A DNA stretch of 64,000 bases, from assembly GCA_006503475.1 (NCBI GenBank), contig RSEH01000122.1, forward strand, positions 62,001-126,000, given 5' to 3'. Position numbers and translations under genes: made by a program. The notes beneath the pieces are model-generated. The model was not told where the DNA came from, ran no database searches, and saw nothing but the letters and a program-made list of their open reading frames with translations. Source of the DNA: Stentor roeselii (taxonomy: Eukaryota; Ciliophora; Heterotrichea; Heterotrichida; Stentoridae). Shown here one piece after another: positions 10,232 through 22,700 of this stretch (positions within the stretch are counted from its first letter, which is position 1; every line of letters starts with the position of its first letter).

Positions 10232-10727
10232 TATAAATTAATTTGATTTTAATAAGTCCACTTAATTAAAATGATTTACCATGGTTTTAAAGTTAAATCA
10301 CTTAATTGAAATAAAGCCAGAATTATGATTAGAACAATTTCAAGTTTGTAATATTTTTATGATTTTTATTTAATTCATTTAATTATTCAAGTTAGCTTTA
10401 AAGATCATTTAATCTTAAATTGACTATTTTCAATTTTTATCCTTTAATAGATTAAATAAATTGATTTCCTTGAATAGATTCGTCATTAACTCCCTAATCA
10501 AATTACAAATTAATCTGAATAATAATTTCTATCAAAAAATTAATATACCCAAACTCAACATAAACGATGAAAACTCTCCAAAACAACTACTTCAATAAAC
10601 AATCCAAAACCCTTCAAAAACCCACCCAAACCTTCTAAAACTAAATCAATTCCCACTCCTCCTCAAACCTTAAAATCCACTCAACCACCTAAAAAAAACT
10701 CAAAACTCAAATTAAATAAACAAAACC
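10232..10727. other. Intergenic, no gene seen
   Basis: About 500 bp. The half next to the kinase 3' end (10550-10727) is strongly C/A-rich on the plus strand and almost free of G, that is G/T-rich on the kinase's coding strand. The other half is plain AT-rich. I see no ORF or repeat worth reporting. Confidence 0.55.
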
Positions 10728-11867
10728 CTACCTCTCCAAAGCCTTCAAAAACTGTTCAAGACTAGCTTTCCTCAAAAACTGATGATCCAGCAATTCCGAG
10801 GCACTAGCTCTTTCCTCAGGAGCTTTAAAAAAGCACAACTCAGCGAATTCCTTAAGTTCCTTGGTCCAATTTCCCGATATCTGTGGACTCGGAGAGTTGC
10901 GAGCAAGACAAAGAATTTCCATAGAGCTTCCAGCACGAAAAGGTAATTTTTTCTGAGTCATTTCAAACAAAAGAATGCCGACAGCCCAGATATCGACTTT
11001 ATTTGAGTAGCCTTCGCCCGCGGCGATTTCCGGTGCCATCCAAGAGGGTGTTCCAATCAGGCTATTTTTTAAAACAGCGTCTGAAGTGATCTGAGTCGAA
11101 AAGCCGAAGTCAGAGATTTTGACTTCTCCTTTCGAGTTGAATAAAATGTTGTCTGACTTCAGGTCTCGATGAAGACGGTGATGAGAATGAAGGTACTCGA
11201 CACCTTTTAAGACTTCTTTCAAGATGTAAGCGATTTGACCTTCGCTTAGCTCTGATGTGTTTAGAAGCTCGAAGACTGTCTGGTCCATTAGCTCTAAGGA
11301 CATGTAGATGCTTCTGAGTAGGGGTTACTGTTGGTATTCAAAAGCGCAGAAACATTCCAGGATGTTTGGGTGGCTGCTTATCATCATCATTCCGATTTCG
11401 TTTAGGATCTTTTCTTTGCTGAATTGACGACTTAGCTCGATTTGCTTTAAGGCTACGATTTCTCCTGATTGGCAGTTTTGGGCTTTGTAGACGTTGCCTG
11501 TCGCTCCTTTTCCGATCTTTTCAATCAGGGTGTAAACTTTGTAAGGGTCTTTTTTTATGATTTTAACCTGGTTTTTCAGCTGCTTAGAGAACTCTCTAGA
11601 AGTCGGAAGAGCTTCCGTAAGGTCTTTGACTGAGTTCGACCTTCTGGAGTTCTGATATCTTTCAAAACAGTTCATACAGTAAGTTTTTTTATTGAAAAAG
11701 TTCAACCTGGAAAGTTTGATTTCAGTACTACAAACCTCACAAAAAATATTTTCTGTTTATTTTTTACTGCAACTAATACATTTCCGACGTTTGCTTGTGA
11801 AAGTGAAGACCTTATTACAAGAATGGCATCGGAAATCGTGGCGAAACAAAGATTTGAATATTTCCAT
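10728..11867 (-). CDS. FYVE-type zinc finger + STE20-like protein kinase
   Basis: Three exons (11867-11768, 11752-11329, 11313-10728) join across introns GTAAAAAATAAACAG (11753-11767) and GTAACCCCTACTCAG (11314-11328), giving ~369 aa. The first exons assemble four CxxC pairs (C14/C17, C30/C33, C38/C41, C59/C62) with SKRRKCISC...FCEVCS, the layout of a FYVE finger, so PI3P or endosomal targeting is plausible though the full basic RRHHC motif is not intact. A kinase domain follows: GKGATGNVYKA, VALKQ (Lys), HRDLKSDNILF, DFGFST, GTPSWMAPEI and DIWAVGILLFEM, closest to the STE20/PAK group. All catalytic residues are present. TTATA abuts the start codon. The substrate is unknown. Confidence 0.87.
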
Positions 11868-11988
11868 TATAATCACTTTAATCTCGAACTTGCAAATGTC
11901 AACACTGACAAAAATCCAAAAAACGACGAAACCCAAACCATCAATAAAACCTCGACTTTAAAATGGCAAAGAAAAAAAATCATAAAAT

Positions 11989-12717
11989 TTAAATGTTTTT
12001 AACTTTATAAATCAAACATCTAGCCAACTTCATCTTAAGTTCTCCGAATTCCAACATTGACTGTTGAATGAGTTCTTTTAAATGAAGATCAACTTCTTTT
12101 TCCCCTTTGATCGTTACAAGTCTTTCTTCGTACTTTGGAGAAGTCGCATGAGAAATCGGAGTTTTTACTTCGAGGTTCTTGATGATTCGGTTGTTGTTGA
12201 ACTTTAGTGAATTTCGATAGGTATTGTTGTAAAGAATGTTTTCTAGGTTTTTTTTTGCGAGTTTTGATGTAAGGATGTTTTTGTTTACTATGCAAGGCTT
12301 GATGTCTCGGAAATTTGACCTCTCTTCGAAGCCTCCGAAGCTTCTTTTGTTTTTTCTTAGGACTTTCTTTACTATCTGGTCTTTTAACATGTCGGGGTGG
12401 ATGAATTCGTATGAATTTTTTGAGGAATGAGTGAAAAGCTCTTGAATTTTGTCGAGTTTTTCTTTTTCTCTTTGCTTTTCTTTAATTCTTAACATGCTGG
12501 CTTTGGACTTTAGGTCGATGTAGTTCATTGTTCTTTTAAATTCGGGCTCTTTTGGGTCTATCATGCTGTTGATGCAACTTTCGACGGTTTGAACATGACT
12601 CAGGCAGTATTTTTGTTTTTGTTTGAAGGTTTTAGATGATTTTATGTCTGGTAAGCCGTTTAGTAACTTATCTAATTTAGCTGCACTGGCTGATATTGTC
12701 GTCTTTTTCGCTTCCAT
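11989..12717 (-). CDS. Hypothetical basic protein
   Basis: A 242-aa single-exon ORF, Lys/Asn-rich with predicted helices (KSKASMLRIKEKQREKEKL) and no domain I recognise. Its ATG at 12717 lies 5 bp after the stop of the upstream minus-strand gene at 12723, so the two genes are almost contiguous. TATAATAATT precedes the ATG. No membrane segment or signal peptide is visible. Confidence 0.7.
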   Translation of the reverse strand: MEAKKTTISASAAKLDKLLNGLPDIKSSKTFKQKQKYCLSHVQTVESCINSMIDPKEPEFKRTMNYIDLKSKASMLRIKEKQREKEKLDKIQELFTHSSKNSYEFIHPDMLKDQIVKKVLRKNKRSFGGFEERSNFRDIKPCIVNKNILTSKLAKKNLENILYNNTYRNSLKFNNNRIIKNLEVKTPISHATSPKYEERLVTIKGEKEVDLHLKELIQQSMLEFGELKMKLARCLIYKVKNI

Positions 12718-12722
12718 AATTA

Positions 12723-13436
12723 TTATAAGTTATTTAGAAGTGCCTTGAGAACAACTGCAAAGATCATGCCAATCAGACTTGATAACAAAAGATGAGAAGA
12801 AGGAATGCTAGACTTATGCGAAACTGCCCGAAGCTTAAAGTTACGATCCTTTAGCCTTTTCGTTTCATACCTCAACTGATCGTTTTTAATGTTCTCAAGC
12901 TCAGAAATTTCCATTTCAAGTCTTCGAACTTCTTGATCCTGAAGATAGTCATCTTGATTTAGCTTTAATGCTGGAGTGACTGAGGAAGAATCAGAATATT
13001 TACTAGGACTTCGAGATTTGGGCTTAAAGGTCATGTTTTCATTGTTTTTCATCAAAGAGATATACTTCTCAAATGATTTTTCTTTGATATTTTGGCTCTC
13101 ATCTCTAACCTTTACTAAATTTTCAAGTCTTTTTGCTTCTTCTTGTTCTTTTGTTGCGGTTATTACAAGGAATTTACTTTCTCTGTAGAGATCTTCATAG
13201 GTTTTATTCAGCTGTTCTATTTGGGCAAGTTTTTGAGGAATCTGGTCCTTTAGATCAAAATTTTGCTGAATAATTAGAGAGATCTCTGATTTTTTTTGCT
13301 TGTTTTTGTTTTGTAGGTTGGTTAAATCTAAGTTCAACTCATTTATCTTTTTATTTAAAGTGCTGGATTCCGAATGCAATGTTCGAATAGAAGACTCTAA
13401 GTTTTCGATCTCTGAACTTACTCTTTTAAACTCCAT
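12723..13436 (-). CDS. Coiled-coil protein with C-terminal membrane anchor
   Basis: 237 aa. Residues ~1-120 and ~160-200 are coiled coil (heptad-like ESSIRTLHSESSTLNKKINE; EISELENIKNDQLRYETKRL). The last ~25 residues (LLLSSLIGMIFAVVLKALL) form one hydrophobic segment next to the C terminus, the layout of a tail-anchored protein of ER, Golgi or mitochondrial outer membrane. Tethering or vesicle-trafficking roles are typical of such architectures, but no family is assigned. The start has TATAAATAATA just upstream. Confidence 0.75.
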   Translation of the reverse strand: MEFKRVSSEIENLESSIRTLHSESSTLNKKINELNLDLTNLQNKNKQKKSEISLIIQQNFDLKDQIPQKLAQIEQLNKTYEDLYRESKFLVITATKEQEEAKRLENLVKVRDESQNIKEKSFEKYISLMKNNENMTFKPKSRSPSKYSDSSSVTPALKLNQDDYLQDQEVRRLEMEISELENIKNDQLRYETKRLKDRNFKLRAVSHKSSIPSSHLLLSSLIGMIFAVVLKALLNNL

Positions 13437-13519
13437 TATTATTTATAAATATGATGATAACATGTGAAGGGGACTTTATAGGAAATTTAGCAGTTGAAAT
13501 GAAAGGTGATTTTTAGTAA

Positions 13520-15067
13520 TTAACTATCTAGAATGTTCTTAAATTCATCCTCCAGTGACCATATATCTAATTTGAATAGCGATCTTTCAAGGTTTTGATG
13601 CATGTTTTGAATCAATTTTTGGTTGTTTTGAATATAATGCTCAGTTATCATCAGAGACCTGCCTCCTTCCACGCTGCATTCAAACTCTTTGAATTCTTTC
13701 ATTTTTTTTATCGTATCTTTTTGTTTGGATTTCCTTTTGTTAAGTTTTTCATTAGTTTTGTATAATTTATCATTAAGTTTATCACATAATTTTAGTTTTT
13801 CTTGCAAGAGGTCTGGAAAAATTGAGTATATTTTTTCCATAACTCCTTTGAAAATGTTCTCTTTAGCACAATTATAATCATCGGATACAGAATTGTTGAT
13901 AGAACCAGCATATTTGTTAACTTGCTCTAAAATCAATGAAATTTCAGGATTTTCATGTAAATTTATTCCGTTTAAAATCATTTTACTATCGTCTGATGAT
14001 TTGATGTTCCAGGTCTCAAATAAAAAATTTGTGATTTGATTTATTATTTCTGACTGTAGTAATTCAAAAATAACATCATTTATCATTGAATGATAGAAAT
14101 CTTCTATAAAATGTGGAAAAAGGCCTTCGATTTGTTGATTTTCAAACTCTACGTATTTTTTAAGGTCCTTATCAATAATTAACGAAACAAATTCATGTTC
14201 CATATGTTCAAACAATTCTTCAATTATCTGGTCTTCTATTTGAAGATATTCAATTAAATAATCGCTGAATACTACATTAACTAAGCCATCAATTACAATA
14301 TCTGGTAGCTCATTCAATGTGGTTTCTAATAAAACAAAATCATATAAAATGCCTTCAAAAATAAAGCCAATAAAACTCTCTATATAAATATCAATCAAAT
14401 CTTTTAAAAACTGCTCTTTTCTAGCTATTTTTTTCAGAATGTTATCAACAAAATCCTGAAGCACATCGTTCAGGTAATAGGTAACTTCTTCCTGACTAGG
14501 TATTTTTATATCATTGTGTTTTTTAGCTGGTCTACTACCAGTTTTTACTTTTTCATTATTTACTCTTTCATTATTTACTATTTCATTTTTTCCTCTTTTT
14601 CCTTCATTTATTTGAAATCCTTTAATCTCATAACTTTCTTCATTTTTCTGATTTTTGTCTTTCACAGGACTTTGGCTTTTTCCGATAGGCTGATTCCTTA
14701 CTTTACTGTTAAGATCACTATTCATGCCATTAATTTTCTTTTCCTCTGAAGCTAGAAGTATATTTTTATTCTTTTCTTTTTCTTCCGAACTTTTCTTATC
14801 CTTTTCCAAGTTTTCTTCCGAATTTTTCTTATCCTTTTCCAAGTATTTTTTCTCATGTTTTAAACGAGGAGAATCTTCAGAAAATTTTTCAAATCCACTT
14901 AAAAGATCATCTTTTCGTTGAGGATTTCTCCTTTTTTCATTTTGATCGAAATCATCAAGGCGACTAAAAAGTTCTTCTTTCGGTTGAGGATTTCTCTTTT
15001 TTTCATTCTGATCAAAATCATCAAATCCACTCATATCAAGTCCCGAGCTTCTTCCATACTTCTTCAT
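13520..15067 (-). CDS. Hypothetical protein with N-terminal repeat and amphipathic helices
   Basis: ~515 aa. I place the start at 15067 (MKKYGR...) because TATA directly abuts that ATG; another ATG three codons upstream (15076) is possible. Residues ~12-60 hold two copies of a ~21-residue unit DDFDQNEKRRNPQ.., encoded by a ~63-bp tandem duplication (14894-15030). A long charged, low-complexity linker (EKDKKSSEEKEKNKN) follows. Residues ~190-515 are rich in acidic amphipathic helices with recurring FLKDLIDIYIESFIGFIF-like patterns and a coiled coil near the C terminus. No family is recognised and no membrane segments are certain. Confidence 0.7.
   Translation of the reverse strand: MKKYGRSSGLDMSGFDDFDQNEKKRNPQPKEELFSRLDDFDQNEKRRNPQRKDDLLSGFEKFSEDSPRLKHEKKYLEKDKKNSEENLEKDKKSSEEKEKNKNILLASEEKKINGMNSDLNSKVRNQPIGKSQSPVKDKNQKNEESYEIKGFQINEGKRGKNEIVNNERVNNEKVKTGSRPAKKHNDIKIPSQEEVTYYLNDVLQDFVDNILKKIARKEQFLKDLIDIYIESFIGFIFEGILYDFVLLETTLNELPDIVIDGLVNVVFSDYLIEYLQIEDQIIEELFEHMEHEFVSLIIDKDLKKYVEFENQQIEGLFPHFIEDFYHSMINDVIFELLQSEIINQITNFLFETWNIKSSDDSKMILNGINLHENPEISLILEQVNKYAGSINNSVSDDYNCAKENIFKGVMEKIYSIFPDLLQEKLKLCDKLNDKLYKTNEKLNKRKSKQKDTIKKMKEFKEFECSVEGGRSLMITEHYIQNNQKLIQNMHQNLERSLFKLDIWSLEDEFKNILDS
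14894..15030 (-). repeat. Two-copy ~63-bp tandem duplication inside a coding region
   Basis: The two units encode DDFDQNEKKRNPQPKEELF and DDFDQNEKRRNPQRKDDLL. The frame is preserved, so this is a coding repeat rather than a lesion. Confidence 0.75.
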
Positions 15068-15090
15068 TATATCCATTTCTAAAATTTTCC

Positions 15091-16521
15091 TTAACTATTT
15101 AAAATTTTCTGGTTTTCTTTATCCCTCGCATTGATAAAGCTTTTAACCAGTATAATAAACAGCAAAATCTTCAAAATAAAATTAAAAAATCCCATCACAA
15201 AAGCAAATCTATGCAAGTTGATTCGAGGATCATCATGAATAGCAAAGACCAGATACTCGAAGTTCCCGAATACCCAGCAAAAGTCATACAAAATAAGCAG
15301 CAACAAGCTTCCACCAGCGAATCGATAATGATTCAAAGGCCATCCTCCGACCTGCCTGCTCCAAACGACGCCGGCCCAAGTGAGGTTGGCGAGGTCAGGT
15401 CGAGTGAACGAGTTGAAAACCGCGAGAAGTGTGAAGATTCCAATCATAATAAAAAAAATGATCTCAAGATTTCCAAGAGTCTATTTAAAAAATACATGAA
15501 AATGTTTATCAGCAATGCCTTGGACCTCGTTGATTATTTTTCCTTCTAACTTATCAAGCCAGGTGTCTTTTTTAAACATGCCGAAAGGATTAGTTCCTAG
15601 TTTTTTTAGTTCGTTTTCCATTCGGTTCATCTCTGCGGTGTCAGTCGTGATGTCTCTTTCGAAGTCTGCAATCATTTCTGCGAGGTACTCAGTTTTGCGA
15701 TGGATCCACTGAACGTTTAGTAAGATTCGAGCTCCTCCTTTTCCAGGAAGGCCGAACCATCTTTCATGTCTTTTCTGGTCTTTGAACTCGGATAATGAGA
15801 CAGAAGTGGTTCCAAGCAGGTCATCTTTCGACATCTGCCCTTCATTGAAGACTTGAATTAAGAGCTCTCCAGTTCCAATTCCGATTCTAAATGAAAAAGT
15901 TTCATCCCAGTTCGGATTTCTATCATTTTTTATGACTTTCGTGGAAATTTGCTGTTTTTCACATAATAAGTGGGCACTTGCACTTGGTTTTCCAGTGAGT
16001 GTCGTCAAGTTCTGAGCTTCAATCACGCGAACTGTGAGTAAAGAACCTTCCATGATTCCCCAGGAGTTGATTCTTTCAGTCTTTTGAGCTTCTAACAGTT
16101 GTTCATTGATTCCTTCCAAGTCTCTCTTCTTCTCCAGGATCTGCTGGCGAAGTTTGGCGATGGACTCGGATAAGCCATTGACTTGTTCAAGAAAAACATT
16201 CAAAAACTCGTCGATGCTTACCTGGCCGTCTTTATTCGCGTCCATGCTTTCAAAGATCGCTTTCACGTAAGACTCTTCTACTTCATCGTTGATGTCTGTT
16301 AAATAAGAGAGGATCTCTTCGAAGGACAACTTTCCACTTTTGTCTTTGTCGATTTCCTCGAAAGCCTTTTGAAGCTGGGTTCTTCTTTCGTGGGATATTC
16401 GAGGGTCCATCGCAAAACGAGAACTTACTTGGAAGTTTGAACTTCTGGAACGGGCTTCTACGTTTTCTCGGGCCCATTTCGCGAGGTTTAGAGGAGACTT
16501 TCCTATTTCAGGGATCATCAT
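15091..16521 (-). CDS. EF-hand + C2 domain + multipass membrane protein
   Basis: Exons 16521-15496 and 15480-15091 join across intron GTATTTTTTAAATAG (15481-15495), giving ~471 aa. Two EF-hands are intact: DKDKSGKLSFEE and DANKDGQVSIDE, with all Ca-ligating positions. A C2 domain follows (LLTVRVIEAQNL, NPNWDETFSF, DDLLGTTSVSL); some of its acidic loop residues are not obvious, so Ca binding there is uncertain. A helical linker leads to about four hydrophobic segments in the C-terminal 130 residues, loosely like the AGTRAP four-helix membrane proteins (weak). A Ca-regulated membrane protein is the reasonable inference. The second exon had no ATG of its own at the correct place, which supports the join. 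Confidence 0.85.
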
Positions 16522-16782
16522 TTTTATTTGATATTGTTTTAGATGGAAGGATGGATGAAGGTTGATATTTATGGATAGAGTTTTTGATGAGAGGAGGTTT
16601 AGAAGAGGGGTTGATAGGATTTTGGAGGAGAAGAGTTTATAATTTTAAGGTTTGGAATATGATTGGAAAATAGTTTATTGTTGATGGTTTTATGATTATT
16701 TTTTAGCATTATTAGTTTAGACTGGAAATTATGATATATTATTTCTAGTTTTAACCTCATCTTTAGATATTAAACTGTTAGT

Positions 16783-19700
16783 CTAATCATCCAGTTGTGC
16801 AAACAGAGCAGTTCCTCGTTTCACCCAATGGCTTTGGTTTACTTTGGTCTTTAAATAAACTGGAATTAAAAAATTGGTAGAATGGCCAGTAGTACTAAGA
16901 CTTCCGAATCTCTGTAATGTTCTATAAATCGGGCACTTATACATACCGATCGCATTCACAGGCTTGTCAGTGGGTTTTATCCAAATCTATTTAATTTTTA
17001 CCACAGGAAACTCGAAAAACAGTTCTCTCGGTTTAGACTCTTCTAGAGAGTCTCCATTCCATCTTGCTCCTTCAAGAAAAAGTCCATAAACAAAGCTACC
17101 GAACTCAGGGGCGGCTTTCGGCATTTCATTGAAAACCTCAAAATCAAACTGCAGAGTATCAATAGGTAACTGTTTCTTTCTTGCAAATTCCTGAACAGTA
17201 GCCGTTAAAAATGACTGTAAGAAAAAGAACCCAGGCAACCAAAACACACACGGCCTGGTACCATTAACCCATTGATTGAAAAACTCAAGTCTTTTATACA
17301 AATCTTCCACATAAGCAAGTAAACTTTTACTAGAAATATAAGAAACCTTCTTCCAAACTCCAGGAATCTGATTCAACAATATACTCTGAATAATTTTCTC
17401 ATACTCCTCAGTAAGTAAAACAGTCCCAGCATAAACCTTCGCCAGGTTTTCCAAAGAATTCCTAATCGTCCTATTCAAAACATTATACTTCGTCAATTCT
17501 TGTCCCAAGACCGTATTCATACTTTCAAAATAAGTAACAGGAAACTTTTCAGAAGCCAATTTCGTATCAAAAGGTTTAGCAAGCTTTAAAAGTATAGCAT
17601 GGGCCATTTGCAAAACAGCAGATTTTTCTTCTTCAAATGAAGCAATAGCTGACCCTGACTGAAGCATTAAAAGTCTTCCACAGACCTCATACCCTTCTTT
17701 CCTCGCCCTGGAGATTCCAGCATTTGCATGAAGTCCAAACACTTCAGGACTTTGAACCTGTGGAAACAAGCGAATGGTATTGGTGAGTGCTGAGTAGTCA
17801 CAAGAATTAGGAAAAGTGTATCCAGGGACCGGAACAATCTGATGATTAAGCTCGAAAATCGAGTTAGGGTTAAAAAAAGACCTCAAAAGTTCATTCAAAG
17901 CTCTTCTATCGAAGTCGTCAGTGACTTTTCCGCCGTAGTTGCACTCTGCAACTAGATAATTAAGTACTTCAAATGGAGGCCCGTTGAATTGGTTGACCAT
18001 CTGCATCACCTGCCGAGCAGAGATGCGAAAGTCACTTTCACTGAACTCGTATTGAACGTTCCACCCAATCGGACCGAAGAGGAGTCTTTCACGAATGGCG
18101 CAATGAAAGAAACTCAAATGAAAAAACAACTTTTTCCAGAATTCCGGCTTGTTTGAAGACTCGTAAAACAAGACTTCTTCTTTACTTTCATAGATACTTG
18201 TGTAGATGTTTAACAGACTGCTTGTTAGTCCCACTGCAGGCTGGGAAACGAATTTTATTGACTTTCTTAAAATGTTAACAGGGAAGTTCTCGTTCGGAGC
18301 CGCTGTGAGGATCAGTCGGAAGTTGCCGTGAATGGCTTTTGACTCGTGTTTTAACTGGATTTCTTCGAGGATCAACTCGAGTTTAGGAAGCCATGAGGAA
18401 GCAAGATGACAGTTCTGAAGAAGAATCCATTTTCCGTCAGTGTAGCCGAGTTTTAACAGGTTTTCTGCTTTTTCTCCCTGTCCTTTTCCGAGAGATACTG
18501 TGATTAGTTGGTAACCTGACTCGAAAGCGTGTCGCTTTATGTTTGCAAGTGGATCAGTCCCAGCAGTTAAAATAAATAAAAAAGGCTTTACTGGAGAAGT
18601 TTCTTTAAAAAGATTGCTAAGAGAAAAAATGACAGGTTGAAGAAATTTTTCTCCGAGGATTGACTTGACGTAAGCTTTGACTCCCATCATGACACTTTCA
18701 GGTTTTACTGAACGAAGAATAAGCATTTTAATGATAGAAGGCTCTTTATTGTAAGGCTCTGGCATGTTGTTAGAGAACTCTTGAAAGTTTGGAAGACTTG
18801 TGAAATCTTTATCAAAAGTCACGAAACTTTCCCATTTTTTACTGTTTTCCACGATATGATCTCTTAGCCCTGGGACTTTAGAGTTAAGCTGAAGGACTTC
18901 TCTCCAGCTTTTGTCACTTAAAAAAGAAGTTTTGTTATCTTCAGTTGAAGCCACGCCGCACATTCCTGTTAAAAAAAAAGTAAGATGCCAGGATTCAATG
19001 TGTCCTTCGAACTGCTGAAGTTTGAGACTTATAAGAAAAGCGAATAAAATCTTATCATTTTCATGTAAAGAAGGAAGAACAGATAAAAAAACTGATTCCC
19101 TGCATTTAATTGTCAAATTTTTCACTCTTTCTTGAATATCTCTTGATCTTTCAGTCTCCGTCATGCCTTTTCGGAAGTTGCTTAAAAACCACTCCATTGA
19201 GAACTGGTACATATACTCTATTCTGCTTAAGTCCGTGATGCAGAAGTAAAGAACAGCCGACGCCCTGGCAACTGGAAAGTAATTATTTTGAACTGCTGAT
19301 ATTTTCGACTCCGCAAGACGAGTATTAACCAGTCTTTTTCCTACTTCAGTTGAAAGAGTTTTCGACTCTGAAAGAGAGATGATAAGTTCTTCATTATCTA
19401 AAATCGTATCGCCTCCACTTTTCAGCATCTCGAGGATCTTGTCTTCAAAAGCTTGCATTTTTCGGGTGTAGTCCGCGCATTGAAGGATCAGCGAGTCTCT
19501 TTCTTCAGTTTCTTTGGGCATCTCATATCGACAGATCACGTCAAGGATCTGCTCGGCGAGTCCTTGTTCAGTTATTGAAAAGTTTAGCAATGAGACTTTT
19601 GTTGATACTTCTGGCGAAAATCTTGGGTTTGAGTAGTTTGATAAAAGGTAAAGTTTGAAGGAAAGGTCGATTTCTTTTGCTGAGTCTCCAAGTTTTATCA

Positions 19701-22700
19701 TGTAGGAGGAGTCTTGCTTGTACCATTGCTTGCTTAGAAGAGGGTCTAATACAGGGTCGATTGATTCTTTTAGGTCTTCTATTAGAAGGGTGGCACCCAG
19801 GAACATGGTGTTTTCGAGAACTGACATGAAATCGGAATTCTCAGGTTTTACTTTGAAATGGTTTATTTTGAATGATGTGAACATCTTTTTTAACCACTTT
19901 CCTGCTTGCTGTTGCGGGTCTATTATTAGAGGCCAGGTTAAGGTGTGGTGGATTATTAGAGAGTTTTCGATTGAAACCTTATCAGTAGGCAATCCACAAA
20001 GATTCCACTTTTGTATCATTTCTGCGTCTCCAACAGCTTTAGCAAACGAAAAAGGGTCAGCACAAGAAATACAGCTAATATCTTTAAAAACAGGTGTCCA
20101 AATATCATGCATAGTCATTTCTCTATAATTCAAATTAAAAGGTCCAAAATAAGTGACGACGCCAGCAGACAACAAGACATCCCCAAGCAGATTTTCCAGA
20201 TCCGAAGAAAAATCCAAGACTTTATTAGTCCAGGAGACTTTTTCGTCACTAAGTTGATCAATTAACTTAATAGATCTTTCCAGTTTAAGCTCAACTAACT
20301 TGACATCTGCCATCAAAAGGTTATATTCCTGCATCTGTCCTTCAAGTTTTAGTCTTAGTAAAGAGATTTCGTCTTCGACTGCTTTTAACTCTTCTTGTTT
20401 GGATTCAAGTAAGCTTTTTTTTATCTTTACATCTTCTTCGGCTACTGACAGAGCTGCGATTTTTGGCTTGATTTCGTTATTTACGAAGTAAAAGTTGTAC
20501 ATTGCACGCACCCATTTGCACATTCCTTGAGCTGCACTTGAAGCGTGTTTCACGATGTCGGGGTTGAACTTTGAATTTTTTATGTAGACTGATATGCGGT
20601 TTATTATTTCTTGGTCTAGGGATTCACGGTCGAATGTTTTTAACTTGTGGATGAATCTGGACACTGTTAATAGCTTTTTACCTGCTTCATAGTAGTCAAG
20701 GATAGTCGCACCTGGATTAGCCGGGTCCCTTACCCGAATAGGTGGTTGTCGATTCATAATAGCAACAGCTTCTAAAGTAATCCTGACAGCTTCAGGAGGT
20801 TTATACATAGCTTTAACCAAATCAATATCATCCTTCTTAATCGTATCCAACGACTTAATCGCTGATTCCAATTCAGGAAGAGCCTGTGAAAGAGCTTCCT
20901 GACATTCTTTTTTAATCCCTTCAGCAAACCGAGTCTGTTCTTCACAAGCAGCCTGTTCAGAAGCGACCATTTCCCTAGTTTTATCCGCTTCTTTATTTTC
21001 AAATTCAATTAAATCCAGAGTATCCTGGGCAAGTTGTTTTTTTTCATCAAGGGCAGGTTTAAGTTCAGTGAGATGTTTTTTTAAATTTTCGACTAAAACT
21101 TGGGTTTTTTCAAGTTTTTCAATGCCGACTTTGTATTTCTGGGAAAGTTTGATAGTAGTTTGTTCTTTGTACCCGTAAAGATGCTTCAGGCTTCGAAGAA
21201 GGAGGAGATAATGAGTTGGAGTGATGAAATTTTCTCTTTTGTGCTCTTGGAGGTACTTTATTGATAAGTCTCTTATGGAAAGATGAAATTTGACGCAGAT
21301 TTGAATGACTGAAGATATTTTGTTGCTTTCGATGAAATCTTCTTCGTTTAGGTAAAACTCGGCTACTTTTGATAAGGCTTGCTCGGGCCATTCAAAGAAC
21401 CAGTCAATCGATGTGCAGGTAACAAGTGATGGGAACTGTCGGAGGCGACTTCTAAGCTGTTCTCCTCCAGGAAACATGCAGAGGACTATATGAAGGTTTT
21501 TTTTTATATTTGATAGAAATACCTCCCATCTTTGAGCAGGAGGAAGTGCAGCGTAAAGTTTGACTGCTTTAATAGCTTCTAAAATCGTTGTGGTTTCTTC
21601 ATTTGAGTAAAGATTGGGTACAGTGCCAGAGTTCAAAAGACAATTAATCGACTCCAAAAATGACTCCAAAATAATTTCACTATCCCTTAAAATAAAAATA
21701 GTTTTCTTATCTTCCTGTCCTGCAAGTCTCAATAAGTTTTTGATATCTTCAAGCCACTCAACCATTCCATATACCTTCATGACTTTAATCTGAAAAACCT
21801 GCATTTTCATGAAATATCCACAAAGCCTTGTCAAGCTACTCCTTCCGCTTCCGCCCATTCCAATAAGAAGAAGATGGCCAGCAGTCCAGCTGAGTACTCT
21901 AGAGATTCTGCATATATGTTGAAGAGCATAATCAAACATAATCAAGTTCATCTGCACAATATTTTCACTGTTATAATCATCCAAAAAGTTATCAAGACTC
22001 TGCCTAATCCTAGAGAGATTTTCCAGTTCTTGATAAGTTTTATCATCAATAAAGTTAACAAAAAACAGTTCTTTTTGATTAATAACTGAAGGATCTATGT
22101 TAAAAAATTGTTTTAATACATTTTGGATGATTTTTTCCAGGATTTCATTGTCGGTTGAATTGGTTAACTGGTCGCTGAAGGTTCTGATGATTTCATGGGT
22201 CCATATTCGGTTGACTCCTTCTAAACTGCAGAGTTTAGTAGGGGGGCTCATAAGAAGACCTTTAGTCACATTCAACAAGTCTCTGAGGTTGAAGATGTAG
22301 TGACTCTTGCTCGGCGTCGGAGGAAGCGCTGAGGTGAGTTCTTTGTAGACCTGGACAGTTGCCTTGCTCACCTGCGTCAAAGAGTCTTGAACAGTTTGTG
22401 AATGACTTGAAAACCCAAGGTCCAAAATCGATTTAACAATGAAAACCAAGACCTCACTCGAGTAAGTCTCAAAGTGAATCACGATGTTCTTCGATATAAA
22501 CCTCGGACTCATTGAATTATGTCCTCCACTTGACACTCCGATAACTCCTAGAAACTGAACATCTTCCACGTTTTTCACCTCTAAAGACTGACGGTCGATT
22601 AGTTCTCCTTTTTCCATTAAAAAACGAAGAACTTCAATTGCAGGGACTGCGCCGTACTTTTCTTTAGTTGACATGTTGAGGTCGTCAATTAAAAATATCT

